From: Cryptomeria japonica
Taxonomy: Eukaryota > Streptophyta > Pinopsida > Cupressales > Cupressaceae
Reading direction: 5' to 3'
Length of the DNA: 64,000 bases
NCBI RefSeq assembly: GCF_030272615.1
Contig: NC_081405.1
Span: 25,498,272 to 25,562,271 of the forward strand
The notes under the pieces were generated by a model that did not search any database, was not told where the DNA came from, and was given only the letters and a program-made list of their open reading frames with translations. The translations under genes and the position numbers were made by a program. This document shows positions 12,033 to 22,800 of the stretch, piece by piece; positions within the stretch are counted from its first letter, which is position 1; each line of letters opens with the position of its first letter.

Positions 12033-13001
12033 TTCAAGCCTAAGATACAAAAAGATAGAGCACAATCTTCCTCTCCACAACAAAAGGATTCTACATCTTC
12101 ACCTAAGAGGAAAATATATAAAGATAATCTTTCTTGTTCATATTGCAAGAAAAGTGGTCATGATGAGCATCCTTGCCACACTAAGAAAATTGATGAGTTG
12201 ACCAACATCCTCAAGAAGAAGAACATTGATTTACCATCCACTTATAAGAAGGATTCATCTCCTTCCCCTTCCTCGCAGTCAAAAGGAAAGGGACAAGCTC
12301 TTTGTTCTACCACAAGTCATGATTTAGGGAGATGGCTTCTAGATTCAGGAGCTTCTCATCATATGGCATCTTCCCAGTCAATGTTCTCTTCATTTGAGCC
12401 TTGTAGCATGCCATTGATTTTGATGGGCAATCATACATATATAAATGTGATTGGGAAAGGATCTATTACCATTGGGGATAACTCCTTCAATGATGTGTTG
12501 TGTGTACCCCACTTGATAAACAATCTTCTTTCCTTCTATCAAATCACTCATGTGGTAACAAGGAAAATTGTGGAGTTCACACCTGATTCAGTTATCATTA
12601 GAGACTTGGAGACTAGAGATATTATTGCTAGAGGAGTGGTGGATCATGCATCTCGGTTGCATTCCTTTGTCAATTTGGTTCCTATTGATGAGGATGATTC
12701 TTCATATGTTGATCACACTTCTTATAATGCTTTAGATATTGAGGAGAATTTTGGGTACTTGAACTTGGGTATTCTCACATGTGAATCCATTCTTGAGCTT
12801 TGCATTTCATATCCTCCTATTGATATCACATCACCTATTGCACTTGATAATGCAGATGATGCGACAGTTTTGCCTTCTTGTGATTCAGTGCAACAGGATA
12901 TTCCTTGTCTTCCAGCTTTAGCTCATTGGGATGACTACTTTGACAGACATTGCAGGTTTGTTTGTGGAGTCTTACATTGCAGATTTGGGAGATATCATTG
13001 A
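12033..13001 (+). CDS. Zinc knuckle and aspartic protease of N1
   Basis: This continues the gag frame after the TAG. A CCHC knuckle (CSYCKKSGHDEHPC, near 12135-12176) binds nucleic acid. A copia protease follows, with active site WLLDSGASHHM (about 12340) and the usual block NDVLCVPHLINNLLS. Normally a pre-integrase H-H-C-C motif would come next; here it is replaced by an acidic stretch (IDEDDSSYVDH, LDIEENFGY). The frame ends at 13001, overlapping a second frame by about 70 bases. Intact catalytic residues suggest a protease that could still process gag. There is no polymerase. Confidence 0.8.
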   Translation, partial: FKPKIQKDRAQSSSPQQKDSTSSPKRKIYKDNLSCSYCKKSGHDEHPCHTKKIDELTNILKKKNIDLPSTYKKDSSPSPSSQSKGKGQALCSTTSHDLGRWLLDSGASHHMASSQSMFSSFEPCSMPLILMGNHTYINVIGKGSITIGDNSFNDVLCVPHLINNLLSFYQITHVVTRKIVEFTPDSVIIRDLETRDIIARGVVDHASRLHSFVNLVPIDEDDSSYVDHTSYNALDIEENFGYLNLGILTCESILELCISYPPIDITSPIALDNADDATVLPSCDSVQQDIPCLPALAHWDDYFDRHCRFVCGVLHCRFGRYH

Positions 13002-13512
13002 TGACATTCATCTTCTCTTTGATGAAGATGATCCTTCTTCGATTGTTGCGAGGGAACACTCTGACCCTCTTCTTCATTCTCTACATGATCATTCTTTCGA
13101 GGTTGGCATGATTGTGGATTCTTATGTACAACACTTGGAGGAGGTCTCTTTATCCTTAGAGGAGACATGTGAGTCTTTGGATCATGTTCTACATTTATCT
13201 CCACTAGATCTTGGAGTGCCTTTTTCAGCAGTGTGGACTAGTACACCTGATTTGGAGGGGGTAGCTTTCAGCATCGATATGGGGACACTTGAGCAGTTTC
13301 CAAAGACTCCACACATCTTGACTTATTTTCCTACATCTTCCCTTCATGATTGGGGAGACTTCATGGATACACCTTTGGTTTTGTTTCTTCCTAAGGGGAG
13401 GAACGTTGTTCGACGATCGTGGAGCAGTTTCTTTATTCAATTTCGAGCTTCTACCATTGGTGTAGATTCCACATTGAGGGGGGGCTACTTGGTCTCTCTT
13501 CTTCTCTCTTAA
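12931..13512 (+). CDS. Acidic ORF of unknown family in N1
   Basis: A 193-codon frame shifted by +1 relative to gag-protease and overlapping its end. The product is rich in Asp, Glu, Ser, His and Leu (DLGDIIDDIHLLFDEDD, HLEEVSLSLEETCESLDHV). The composition matches the tail of the preceding frame, so the two probably form one region split by a one-base indel. It occupies the place where integrase and RT normally lie. I recognise no domain. It could be a filler derived from a host gene or a cofactor. Confidence 0.5.
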   Translation: MTTLTDIAGLFVESYIADLGDIIDDIHLLFDEDDPSSIVAREHSDPLLHSLHDHSFEVGMIVDSYVQHLEEVSLSLEETCESLDHVLHLSPLDLGVPFSAVWTSTPDLEGVAFSIDMGTLEQFPKTPHILTYFPTSSLHDWGDFMDTPLVLFLPKGRNVVRRSWSSFFIQFRASTIGVDSTLRGGYLVSLLLS

Positions 13513-13750
13513 GAGAGGGACTTTTTCCTCACATGGGGTTTTGTCCTTCTCATACTTCTTTGAGAGTTCTCTTGTATAATTTTCATCTCTCTTTTTTGGG
13601 GGAGTTTTTTTCCCATTGGGTTTTTCTCTTTTTCTCCATTTGTGAGAGACTGTATTGGTTTGTGTGCATTTGCATTTACCTAACATGACCTAGTAGCCGA
13701 GATCCATCTTGCATTGTTGACTTAAGTCTTCATTCCCCTAAGTTGCACTT
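13513..13750 (+). other. 3' untranslated part of N1
   Basis: Pyrimidine-rich sequence (repeated CTCTTCTCTCTT, TTTTTCTCCATT) between the acidic ORF and the polypurine tract. No coding signal. Confidence 0.4.
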
Positions 13751-13759
13751 AAGGGGAGG
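13751..13759 (+). promoter_or_regulatory. Polypurine tract of N1
   Basis: AAGGGGAGG directly adjoins the 3' LTR start TGTTGGTG. This is the expected plus-strand primer position for an LTR retrotransposon. Confidence 0.8.
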
Positions 13760-14211
13760 TGTTGGTGTAAATTATGTCTCATAATTACACTTTACTTAAG
13801 TTGACTTAGGGTAATGGTTTTCATAATAGTTTGGATATGAGACACTTAGAGAAGTGTGCACACAGGGATGATGTATGTAGGAGAAATTCCACCTTTTGTG
13901 GTCTTATCTTGTTGTTACATTCCACCTTAGGTGGGTGATCCACCTCTTGTGGAATATTTTATTATTTCTCCTACCTACCTTACCTACCCTTATTTCTCAT
14001 TGAGCCACATGTCATGATTGTGTGCTCACATATCCATATGACCTTGCCTTTATAGCAGACTTGTCTACATTGTATGTAATTTTGAATGATCTAGTTGATC
14101 AATATTTTGCATCTTGACTATAATACAGTTTATTCTCATCAAATCTATTGTCTTTCTTTTGTGCTATTCATTGTGCCTCTAGATCTTGGCTATTTTCAAC
14201 AAATTCTTACA
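13760..14211 (+). repeat. 3' LTR of N1
   Basis: TGTTGGTG...TTCTTACA, 452 bp, the partner of 9180-9616. The small length difference comes from short insertions (for example an extra GTTGTTAC-type repeat near 13912 and GTGCTATTCATT near 14161). Confidence 0.9.
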
Positions 14212-16440
14212 AAATGGAGAGAAAGTAGAAATATGTTATTTCTAATGTTAAATCCTATGTTTTACTAAATGTGTATAGAGGGGAGAATGATTCTAAGTTT
14301 GCTAATAGACTAAAATATTTGACCAACATAAAAGAAAATGATTACTAAATTCAATGTGTTTGTTTTGAGGGTACTTTTTGCATACCAAGTTTTGGGCAAA
14401 AGAGAGTGCTCAAGAAAAAGTTGAAAAGCAAACAAAATGTAACTAATGTAGCCACTATTGTCCTGAATATTGGCAGGGATAAGAATTCACTAATGAAGTT
14501 CATGTATTTTAAGAAGCCTATTATTTTGATGACAACTTAAGATAAAACTCAACATGGATGGTTGCCCAAATAGCTATGGTGTTTATGGGCCTTGTGAATT
14601 ATGCCTTTACAAGGGTCATAAGAGAACTTGTGTAATAACCCTTCTTGAGATATTCCTTATTTTAGGCCTACACACAATATTATTTACTAAAAAATGGTAT
14701 TAGTATTTTTAGGTAACGAGAAAACATGATAATATTCAAAACCAATAAGATAACATCATTTGGATGAATATTTTATGACAACATTAACAATTAAATTAAT
14801 GTGTGTGTATGTGTGTCTACACACACATGTACATATACATATACACATACACATACATACATAAATACATACACACATCTCACAACATAAACAAACTATA
14901 GTACAATCCTCAAACCCATCACATAGTGATTTTTTAAGAAAAACTTGCAAATAGCAATATTAGTGTGTGTCATCCTCAATATTGTTGAGAGTATGTAAGG
15001 GGAGTCATCCTCCTTGATCAAGTTCAAGAGCATGAAAGATTAGCCATCCATTCCACCTCTTGGCCAGAGCATGGAAGGTTGATTGTCCATTCCATCTTAG
15101 GTTGCCATACTTGATATGAGCATGAGAGGGGTTCCATACTCTCAGCTCTCATGGGCTTGGAAGGGGAGCCATCAATCCTATTTGCAAAATATCTATCTTT
15201 GAATGTTGTAATATATAATATATATACACTTTATTCTTGCTAGAAAGATTATCAATAAAAGTCTTATATTACAATTTCCTTTTCTAAATTCTGCGATTTC
15301 TCAATGATGCCTCCCTCAAATGAAATTTATTTTCCTTTTATATCTCCCTCAATGGAGGGAATCATACCCCTTCATTTGGTAAGGCATACCTCTCTTCATC
15401 AATCACTACATGTAAAATTTTGTAACCATTGGCTTAAGACCTTTTATCTAGTTAGCCCTTTGTAAATAGCTGATTTGAAATTATTTCTTTTATTTATATC
15501 CTAGTTGGCCCTTAGTGGCTTCCATGCTTAATGATATCAAGTTTCCACAATCCATGGTGATTTATTATAGATGCTTTTGGAATATAGATTGTGTAGATTT
15601 TTTTGCATCAATATTTCAGATCACACTTCGTGATCCATCATCACGATGATAAAGAGAGCTGAAAGAAGATATTAACAAAAGTTGTGAGTATTGTCATTAT
15701 GGTAGGGGCATGACAACTTGTTGCAACTAATGGAGCATTGTGGATAGAAATGAACATGGATTGTTGTTTATTTCAAAAGATTTGTGATTCGAGAGTTCAA
15801 AAAAATGGTAATCCAAGAACTTGAGGATTCAGCTTGGAAGCTACACCTTTATGAGGCTTCTAAGACAACTTTCCCAAAAAATAAAGAATACATAATTTTA
15901 AGTTTTTAATTTTAAGTTATTGTATTAGCATTATAAGAACATTAGAAAGTAAATTTTACTTTTGTAATAAAGTCCTCTAGTGACATAAATGGTTTGTTTT
16001 TTATAATATTTAATAGCAAAACCAAGGTGCTAGCCTTTATAAACAAAAAGTGTGGAGGGCTGATAATATGCCACTAACAACACTTTAATAGCACATCTTG
16101 ACACAAGTGGTTTGTTAGTATTTCTACTTTTAACATTTAGAATCTATGATAAATGTTGTGTTTTTTTATGATTGTCCATTACATTTCACATTGTAATTGT
16201 CAGTTCAATATCTAATTAAATAATATTTTTTTCAACATCTTCAAGCTTCATTTCCCTCTTCTCTAATCTTCTATTTTCACTTTGGCTTTGAATTTAGTCC
16301 AAACTGGTACTTCTGTTTTCAACAGTCTCTCACCTGGATGTATCTGAAACCCACTGAGCTATTTTGGCCAAGATCTATGATTTCTTTCCTCAACTTCATG
16401 AAAACTCGTCAATTCATCATACCTAAAGAAAAAACAAAGA
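14212..16440. other. Unassigned intergenic sequence with a CA/TA microsatellite
   Basis: No gene seen. A TG/CA and ATAC microsatellite lies at about 14800-14880. At 15000-15190 the words GAGCATGA, CCATTCCA and AGGGGAGCCATC recur in a loose 40-60 bp pattern. The remainder is AT-rich and featureless to me. It lies downstream of the kinesin 3' end. Confidence 0.4.
14798..14880. repeat. CA/TATG microsatellite
   Basis: An imperfect GTGTGTGTATGTGTGT run followed by ACACACAC and repeated ACATATACATACAC units. Confidence 0.8.
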
Positions 16441-16864
16441 AAAGAAGAAAAGAAAAAGTCTGAACTTTTAATTGCATTCCTATTTATAAATTCCAAACCC
16501 CCTGCTACTGACAAATATACATGGAAAGCAGTAAAATGTACTGATAAGAGTAAACTTTAAACCCCGGAACTGACAAGTATACATTTGAACGGACTCAATG
16601 CCTAACCCCCTAGTACTACTTATAAGTATACATAGAAAGAAATTCTGACTCTGGTTGGATACCCTAAAAAAAGAATTTTGAATTAAGGTTGTTACTGGAC
16701 ATACAGTCATTTGCAGGAAATATCACTGCAAAACCGACAGATCCAAGGTAATGAATGGTAAGATTAGAGTGTCTCAACTGCCTATTGTACACCTTAAAAC
16801 ATATACATAACAAATTCATCCATCTTGACAACACCTGCTTATAAGAGGGGAAAGAAGAAAATTT
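16441..16864 (-). other. Probable 3' untranslated region of the kinesin gene
   Basis: Sequence directly after the kinesin stop codon (minus strand). No clear AATAAA signal was found. Between 16490 and 16640 a unit resembling ACCCC...ACTGACAAGTATACAT occurs three times imperfectly (about 16497, 16562, 16605). The transcript end is unknown. Confidence 0.35.
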
Positions 16865-19800
16865 CTAAATGTTGCATGCATCGTATCCAAACCAAGAAGG
16901 TTTATCCATTTGTAAAAACTCGTCGTGCTCTTCAAATTCATGGGGAAAGTGTTTCTCCGATTCTCCTTTCGATTCTTGTTGGGCTTCATTGGTGGCAGAA
17001 TCTGCCTCAAGAGTGGCATCGTCCCCATCCGTAAACTCAAATTTTACCCTCTCTGCAACTTGGCACATTGGGCATACAGATGATTTTTGTAGACGACTCT
17101 CTAGAAGTCGCTGGTTCAGCGTGGCAATCTCTGTAGCATGCCTCCGCTTTAATTTCTCAATGTCCCGACGCAGAGCCTCTGCATGTTGTTCACGACGGGA
17201 TAGAGCATCCTGCACGTTTAGGGAGAGTACATCAATCACAGAAAATTCAAAGAACGAAAGAGACTGAAATCATTGGAAACAAAAAGCATTACACTGTGGT
17301 ATCCAGACAAATCAAATTATGTTAACCGTGGAAATCTCAAATCTTTTAAGTAAATTATGCATTAATGTTCCCTTATAACCCAGTACAGGAACTCACGCTA
17401 GCTAAAACAGAAATCGTCAAACAGTCAAAAGCAAAATATATCAAACCAAAGTAGCACAAAATCTAGATACAAAAGCCATATATAATAAATAATAGTCCTA
17501 CGAAAACATTGGGGACCATCTGAGCTGAGAAATATGCAACTCACTTCAGCAATTGATACAGCTTCCTCTGCATCTTTTAGCCGAACCACCAACTCTCCTG
17601 CTGCTTGAACTGCATCTACTGTATCACTCAATTGGGCTTCCAATCCGTTTATCTCCTCTTGCATCATTTGATGTTCTTGTTCTCTATCGAGCTTCAGAGC
17701 CATTAATTCTGCTGATTGAGTTTCAATGAAGGCCAATTCTGTACCCTTCATCCCAGCCGTTACAGCAGCTCGTTTGGCATCTGCTACACCTTCTCTAATC
17801 TTACGGTGCTTGCCACGTAAAACCATATACTTTTCTTGCAATTCTGCATACTGGTCTAAAATGCGTGCATGTGCCTCCATAGCCATTTGCAATGCTTCTT
17901 TCAACTCTCCAGCACATGTTTGCTCACTTTCCAATTCTTTCTTTCTTTTCTCAGCTAAGCGAGTAACAGAATTAAGCTCTGCTCTTAAGTCATCAACCAA
18001 AGAGATCCATTCATTCTCCCTTTCTGTCCATTCTCGATTCTCCTCCTCCCATTTCTTATCTGAGAGAGTGTCACTGATTCCATGAGGCACCTCAGAGATG
18101 GTACAAAGAGCCTGAGAAGGAGAAGATTCAATAAGTTCAGGTCTCTGAGATTTTGTTACAGACATCCTTAACTTTTTGGCAGAACTAGAAGTACTCAATT
18201 CCAAGTAGTACTGTAATTGTGTTCGCAGATTCTGCATCTCTTCAATTAATGCATCCCTTTCTCCTAACTCATAGAAGTTTCGGTACTTCTCAAGTTCCTC
18301 CAAAAGGTGCTTTTCTTCAAGTTTTGCTTGTGTTACCTCCGGGTGGTTCTGATATTTCTCTTCCAATAACTACATTTGAAACAAAATGATGTAAGTCCAA
18401 ATGATCCATTCTATTCAGCCAAATTCCATTTTACATGCAGAAAATATAATCACCTTGTATTCAAATGCCAATGATTCCAATTCATCTTTTCGGTAGTCCT
18501 CGGTTGTGATAGCACCATCAATAAGGCTTTCAAGGCGAGCTATTTTCTCCTCTCTAGCCTGCTGTATCATGGAATTGCATTCTCTTTCATGTTTGTATTG
18601 GTGAACCTGTAAAGAGGCAAGAAGTCGAATGCAGAACACAGTTAGTCACATCACATGAAATGCTAGAGCCTAGGATTAAACACAAGAAAATTTATTCCCA
18701 AATAGTTGATCATAATCCATTTTGTAGACAACATGATCCTTGTCTAAGTTTATGTTTTGTGTTGATGTATTAACATGAGTTCCAAAATAATATTGCTATG
18801 ATTTCTGTGAGTGGAATTTCAAGCTGCTAATAACAAGATTACACCTGAATAGCATGTGGAAAGGGTGGTTGAGGCTGGCTAGATTGTGGCAGGATAAAGA
18901 TTCCCCAGACATATTGTGGCCTCAAATTTTGACAGGATGAAATTAAAGGTGTAGCCAGAATGAATTGTCAAAAGTAGGAGTCAGTTCATATAGAGTTAGG
19001 TAAACAGTTTCAATTACATTCTACATACTTGCACAGAGTTACAGTACTCTAATGATGACAATGTCAGCAGTCCACTAACAATTCAAGTGCCCTTACTGCC
19101 CTCTTGCATCATTGAGTGCCCTTCCTTTTGCAAATCATAACAATTCAGTATTCAGATTTATCACATCATTAGGATATGTATTTCCATAACTCATCATCAG
19201 CATTGCAGGCTGCATGTATATCATTGGAATTGACTTAAACTACTGGAAGAAGTTAAGAACCATAGATATTTCCTCTTTATTTGCTATCTCATTATTCATC
19301 ATTGGAAACAGACAAGGATTAATTTAATGTAAACCTATACAAAATCTGATGAATACAAAATGTTTGTTTATCTTGTTATTTTTAAAAAATGATTATTAGA
19401 AAACTGGCATTTTCTTTAAAACTAATTGGAGGCCAATAGTACTCTACAAGAACTTTGATATGCATTTGCTTCTTCTACTCATTCTAATAGAAGACTTTTC
19501 TATCTCATTTACAAGAAAGTTATCCAATTCATAACAGAAACTTTAGGAGGCTTTTTATTGAAAAGTTGTTATAGATCTTGCTATATAAGAAAACGAAAGT
19601 TTATACAACCAACATAAAGGAAAAGTGTCAATATAATGTAAACCTATACAAAATCTGATGAATACAAAATGTTTGTTTATCTTGTTATTTTTAAAAAACG
19701 ATTATTAGAAAACTGGCATTTTCTTTAAAACTAATTGGAGGCCAATAGTACTCTACAAAAACTTTGATATGCATTTGCTTCTCCTACTCATTCTAATAGA

Positions 19801-22800
19801 AGACTTTTCTATCTCATTTACAAGAAAGTTATCCAATTCATAACAGAAACTTTCGGAGGCTTTTTATTGAAAAGTTGTTATAGATCTTGCTATATAAGAA
19901 AACGAAAGTTTATACAACCAACATAAAGGAAAAGTGTCAATATACCAAGCGATTCAGATGCTCGATTTCTGCAGCTTGTTTGTTGCAGACTTCTTCTAGT
20001 GCCATCTCTCTTCTTATAGATCCAGCTAAAACGCCTTCCACTGCCTAAATCACCCAAATTTAAAATAGCAATTAGTTGGCATCTCAAATCATATAAGTCA
20101 ACAGTCTAAAGAAAAAAACCTTCAAAAAATTACTTAAATATCAACAAAACATTGCTTTAAATATCAAGCATTTGCTCAGATTCTAAAAGTTATACTTGAG
20201 TTACTTGATTAGGTCGTGCAGAACTTCTATTTTCTTCAACAGGGATTAGCTGCCATTGTGATTTATCTTGTATGTCTCCTCTATCCTCCAAAACAGTTTG
20301 CTTGACAATATCAAGTCCCTGACAAGAATCATGTAGGATTACAGAAGTTGCTGAAGTGGATTCCCCCTTTGGAGAAGTCTGTATGGCTTTATCAACTTTG
20401 TCAATCAGTTGCTGTGGCATCTTATTAAAATGTTGGAATGAAAATCTTACGGAAGATTTTCTTAAACCTGAACTTTGGTGGTGGTGGTCCAATTTTTCAA
20501 GGCCACGTTGAAGACTAGCAGCCAATTGATCTGGTGTAGAAGTTTGGCTCGTATCAGACTGAATATGTGAACTCTTTCTTACAGAATGTTCAAAGGATAA
20601 GTTCAAAACATCAGATCCATGTACATCTGGAGGAGATAAAGTGGATTTGTGGAGTGATTTATTCATGCTCTTCCTAACATGTGGAACCCTTGGTGAGACA
20701 CTTAGAGGTGGAGACAGAAGGATTGGGGATGATGGACATGGTACAATGCTTAATGTGGGAGATGAAGCTTCCTTCTCCTTATTAACATCACTGTTTTCAG
20801 TGTTTGGGTCATGGCTGATAGAGTCTGTTTGATCTGTATTTGAGCATATTTGCTTAGTCATCATTTTACCATTGTTAGTATGTGCATCACGTGATAATTT
20901 TCCATCTGGAAAAAACACAAAGTCATCTTTACATACTTCATCATCCATTGGGGCACACAAATGGATTTCTGAAACCAAACGGTTTGGATGGGAAGTATCC
21001 CCAGTTTGATGACTAGTGTTGAGTTCAGCTTTAGGTTTTACATCAATATTTTCTCTTTGGAGACCACTTAAATCAGCTTGCATTTCCTCCTTTTCACTAC
21101 TGCTTGAGGTTCTTGAATCCTTCAAAGATTCATCATCATATGTAGATTGGGATGACTTCTCTAGAGAAACTCCTTCCACAGCATCCTCATCTATTTCCAT
21201 ATCTTCGTCACTGTCCGTATCCATATGTGATAGTGTCAGTGGAGCAAGACTCATTCTGAGAAGGCTTAAACTTCTGCGAGCATTCCATCCAGTTGAGTAG
21301 CCACCATTGCCCGCAGGTTGATTACTGTCTTTTGATTTCATTCTCATAAGCTCATCCTGTTAATCATAATAAAAAAAGAGGGCACAGTCAAACTACATGG
21401 AGGTTTTAAACCTTAGTTGAATACAAAAAATGCAGTCAAATATTAAGTACCTTTAGTTGGCGTATTTGATCCCGCAACAAATTAACATCATTCTCAGTTT
21501 CTTCATTCACAACAGCCTTGTTCTGTATGGCTTTAGCACGCTGAGCAAATCTTAATGTACTCATTGTCTCACTCCTACAACTGCCATTGATAATAACAAC
21601 AAATGAGACCAAATTTATCATTGGAAAGATGTATATTGACATTCCTCTTTCTACTTAACCTGTATTCAAGAATATCACAGCTTGATCCATGGAAAGATGC
21701 ATTTACCTGCCTGATGGAGATATGGCACAAACCATGGCCAACTTGGCATTCCCACCAAGAGACTCTTGCAACAAAAATGTTAACCTTGAATCACGATATG
21801 GAATATGTCTTTGCTTTCCTGTTTGTGAAACTTCTGCGAGAATTTTTATCAAATTCCTGAAGTTGAGAGAAGCAGGTCAATATTCAGAGCAGGAAATTGT
21901 AACAATTGTTGGTAGAAAGAGAAATGTATAACAAGGATGAAGAAAGCATACCCAAGCTGTGAAAGTGAACGGTTAATGTTTCCTGCTTCCTTTAACCTCT
22001 CTCCAGCAGCACCTGTCAATTTCTGACGTTCTGATCCAGCAAGGTCTACAAGATTAATTCTACTTGTCCTCAAACTACACACACCATCCGAGAGGCTCTG
22101 AAAAGAGAAAATGTAGTTGTCAATCAATGGTTCTTTGAGCATTAAATAAAAAATCACATTGTGCAAATGCCTTGTCACTTAGAAACTTCTCATGGTTATC
22201 AAGTACTTAATTATATACAAGTTTAGATTAAATTTAAAACAACTTTCTGGCCTACTTCAAACTTTTATTCCAGGCATGCTTGAATTGCTTGGAAATGAAA
22301 TGAGACAGGACTAATTTGTAATTCTTCAAAGTGGAAATATTCAGCTCCTAATATTAAATTAGACAGCATTGGAATCATAATGTTTAAGAGTCCAATGAAA
22401 TGTAAATATTTTTGTGCTTGTAAATGCTGAAAAGAATCCTAACCAAAAATAATTCATAATCTAAAAGAGACTACTTCTCTCTCAAGTTCATAAACCCACA
22501 CATTCATCTACAGGATTTACACATTTGAAAAACTGAGGTGAATGTTTCTGTCATCCCTTTGCTAAAAGAAACCCACATGAACGAAAACAATTCCATCAGT
22601 TAAGAAATACATATCCTGACTTCATTTATGTGTTTTCAAATTTTCTGAAACAAGAGACAGACATGTTTCTTGAACAAAATAGCATGCAATCTTTGTTACA
22701 CATGACAGATATTTGTACATACAAAGAACTTTCATTGATTCTAGGTTTCCAACATACAAGGAATTTAAAAATTACCTTGCATCGAGATTCAAGCACACAA

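Larger units (their letters stand above)
9180..14211 (+). mobile_element. Non-autonomous copia-like LTR element N1 (gag-protease only)
   Basis: A complete LTR retrotransposon of 5032 bp. It has paired LTRs (9180-9616 and 13760-14211), a primer site TGGTATTAGATTC right after the 5' LTR, a polypurine tract AAGGGGAGG right before the 3' LTR, and a perfect target-site duplication AAATG (9175-9179 and 14212-14216). The inside encodes a copia-type gag with a CCHC knuckle and a D-S-G-A protease, followed by an acidic region of unknown family. No integrase, RT or RNase H sequence is present. It would therefore need enzymes from another copia element to move. The LTRs differ by substitutions and small indels, so the insertion is not very recent. 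Confidence 0.9.

Noticed and set aside
13225-13686. 153-codon minus-strand frame opposite the end of N1
   Set aside because: Lys/Arg-rich shadow of pyrimidine-rich plus-strand DNA; no start context or domain.
16869-17267. Open frames on the plus strand opposite kinesin exons (also 17726-18085, 20641-20832, 21016-21300)
   Set aside because: They are mirror frames of real coding exons on the minus strand and have no family signature.
19326-19943. Considered a CRISPR-like or satellite array because of direct repeats
   Set aside because: Only two units of 309 bp in an intron; a simple tandem duplication in a plant gene.
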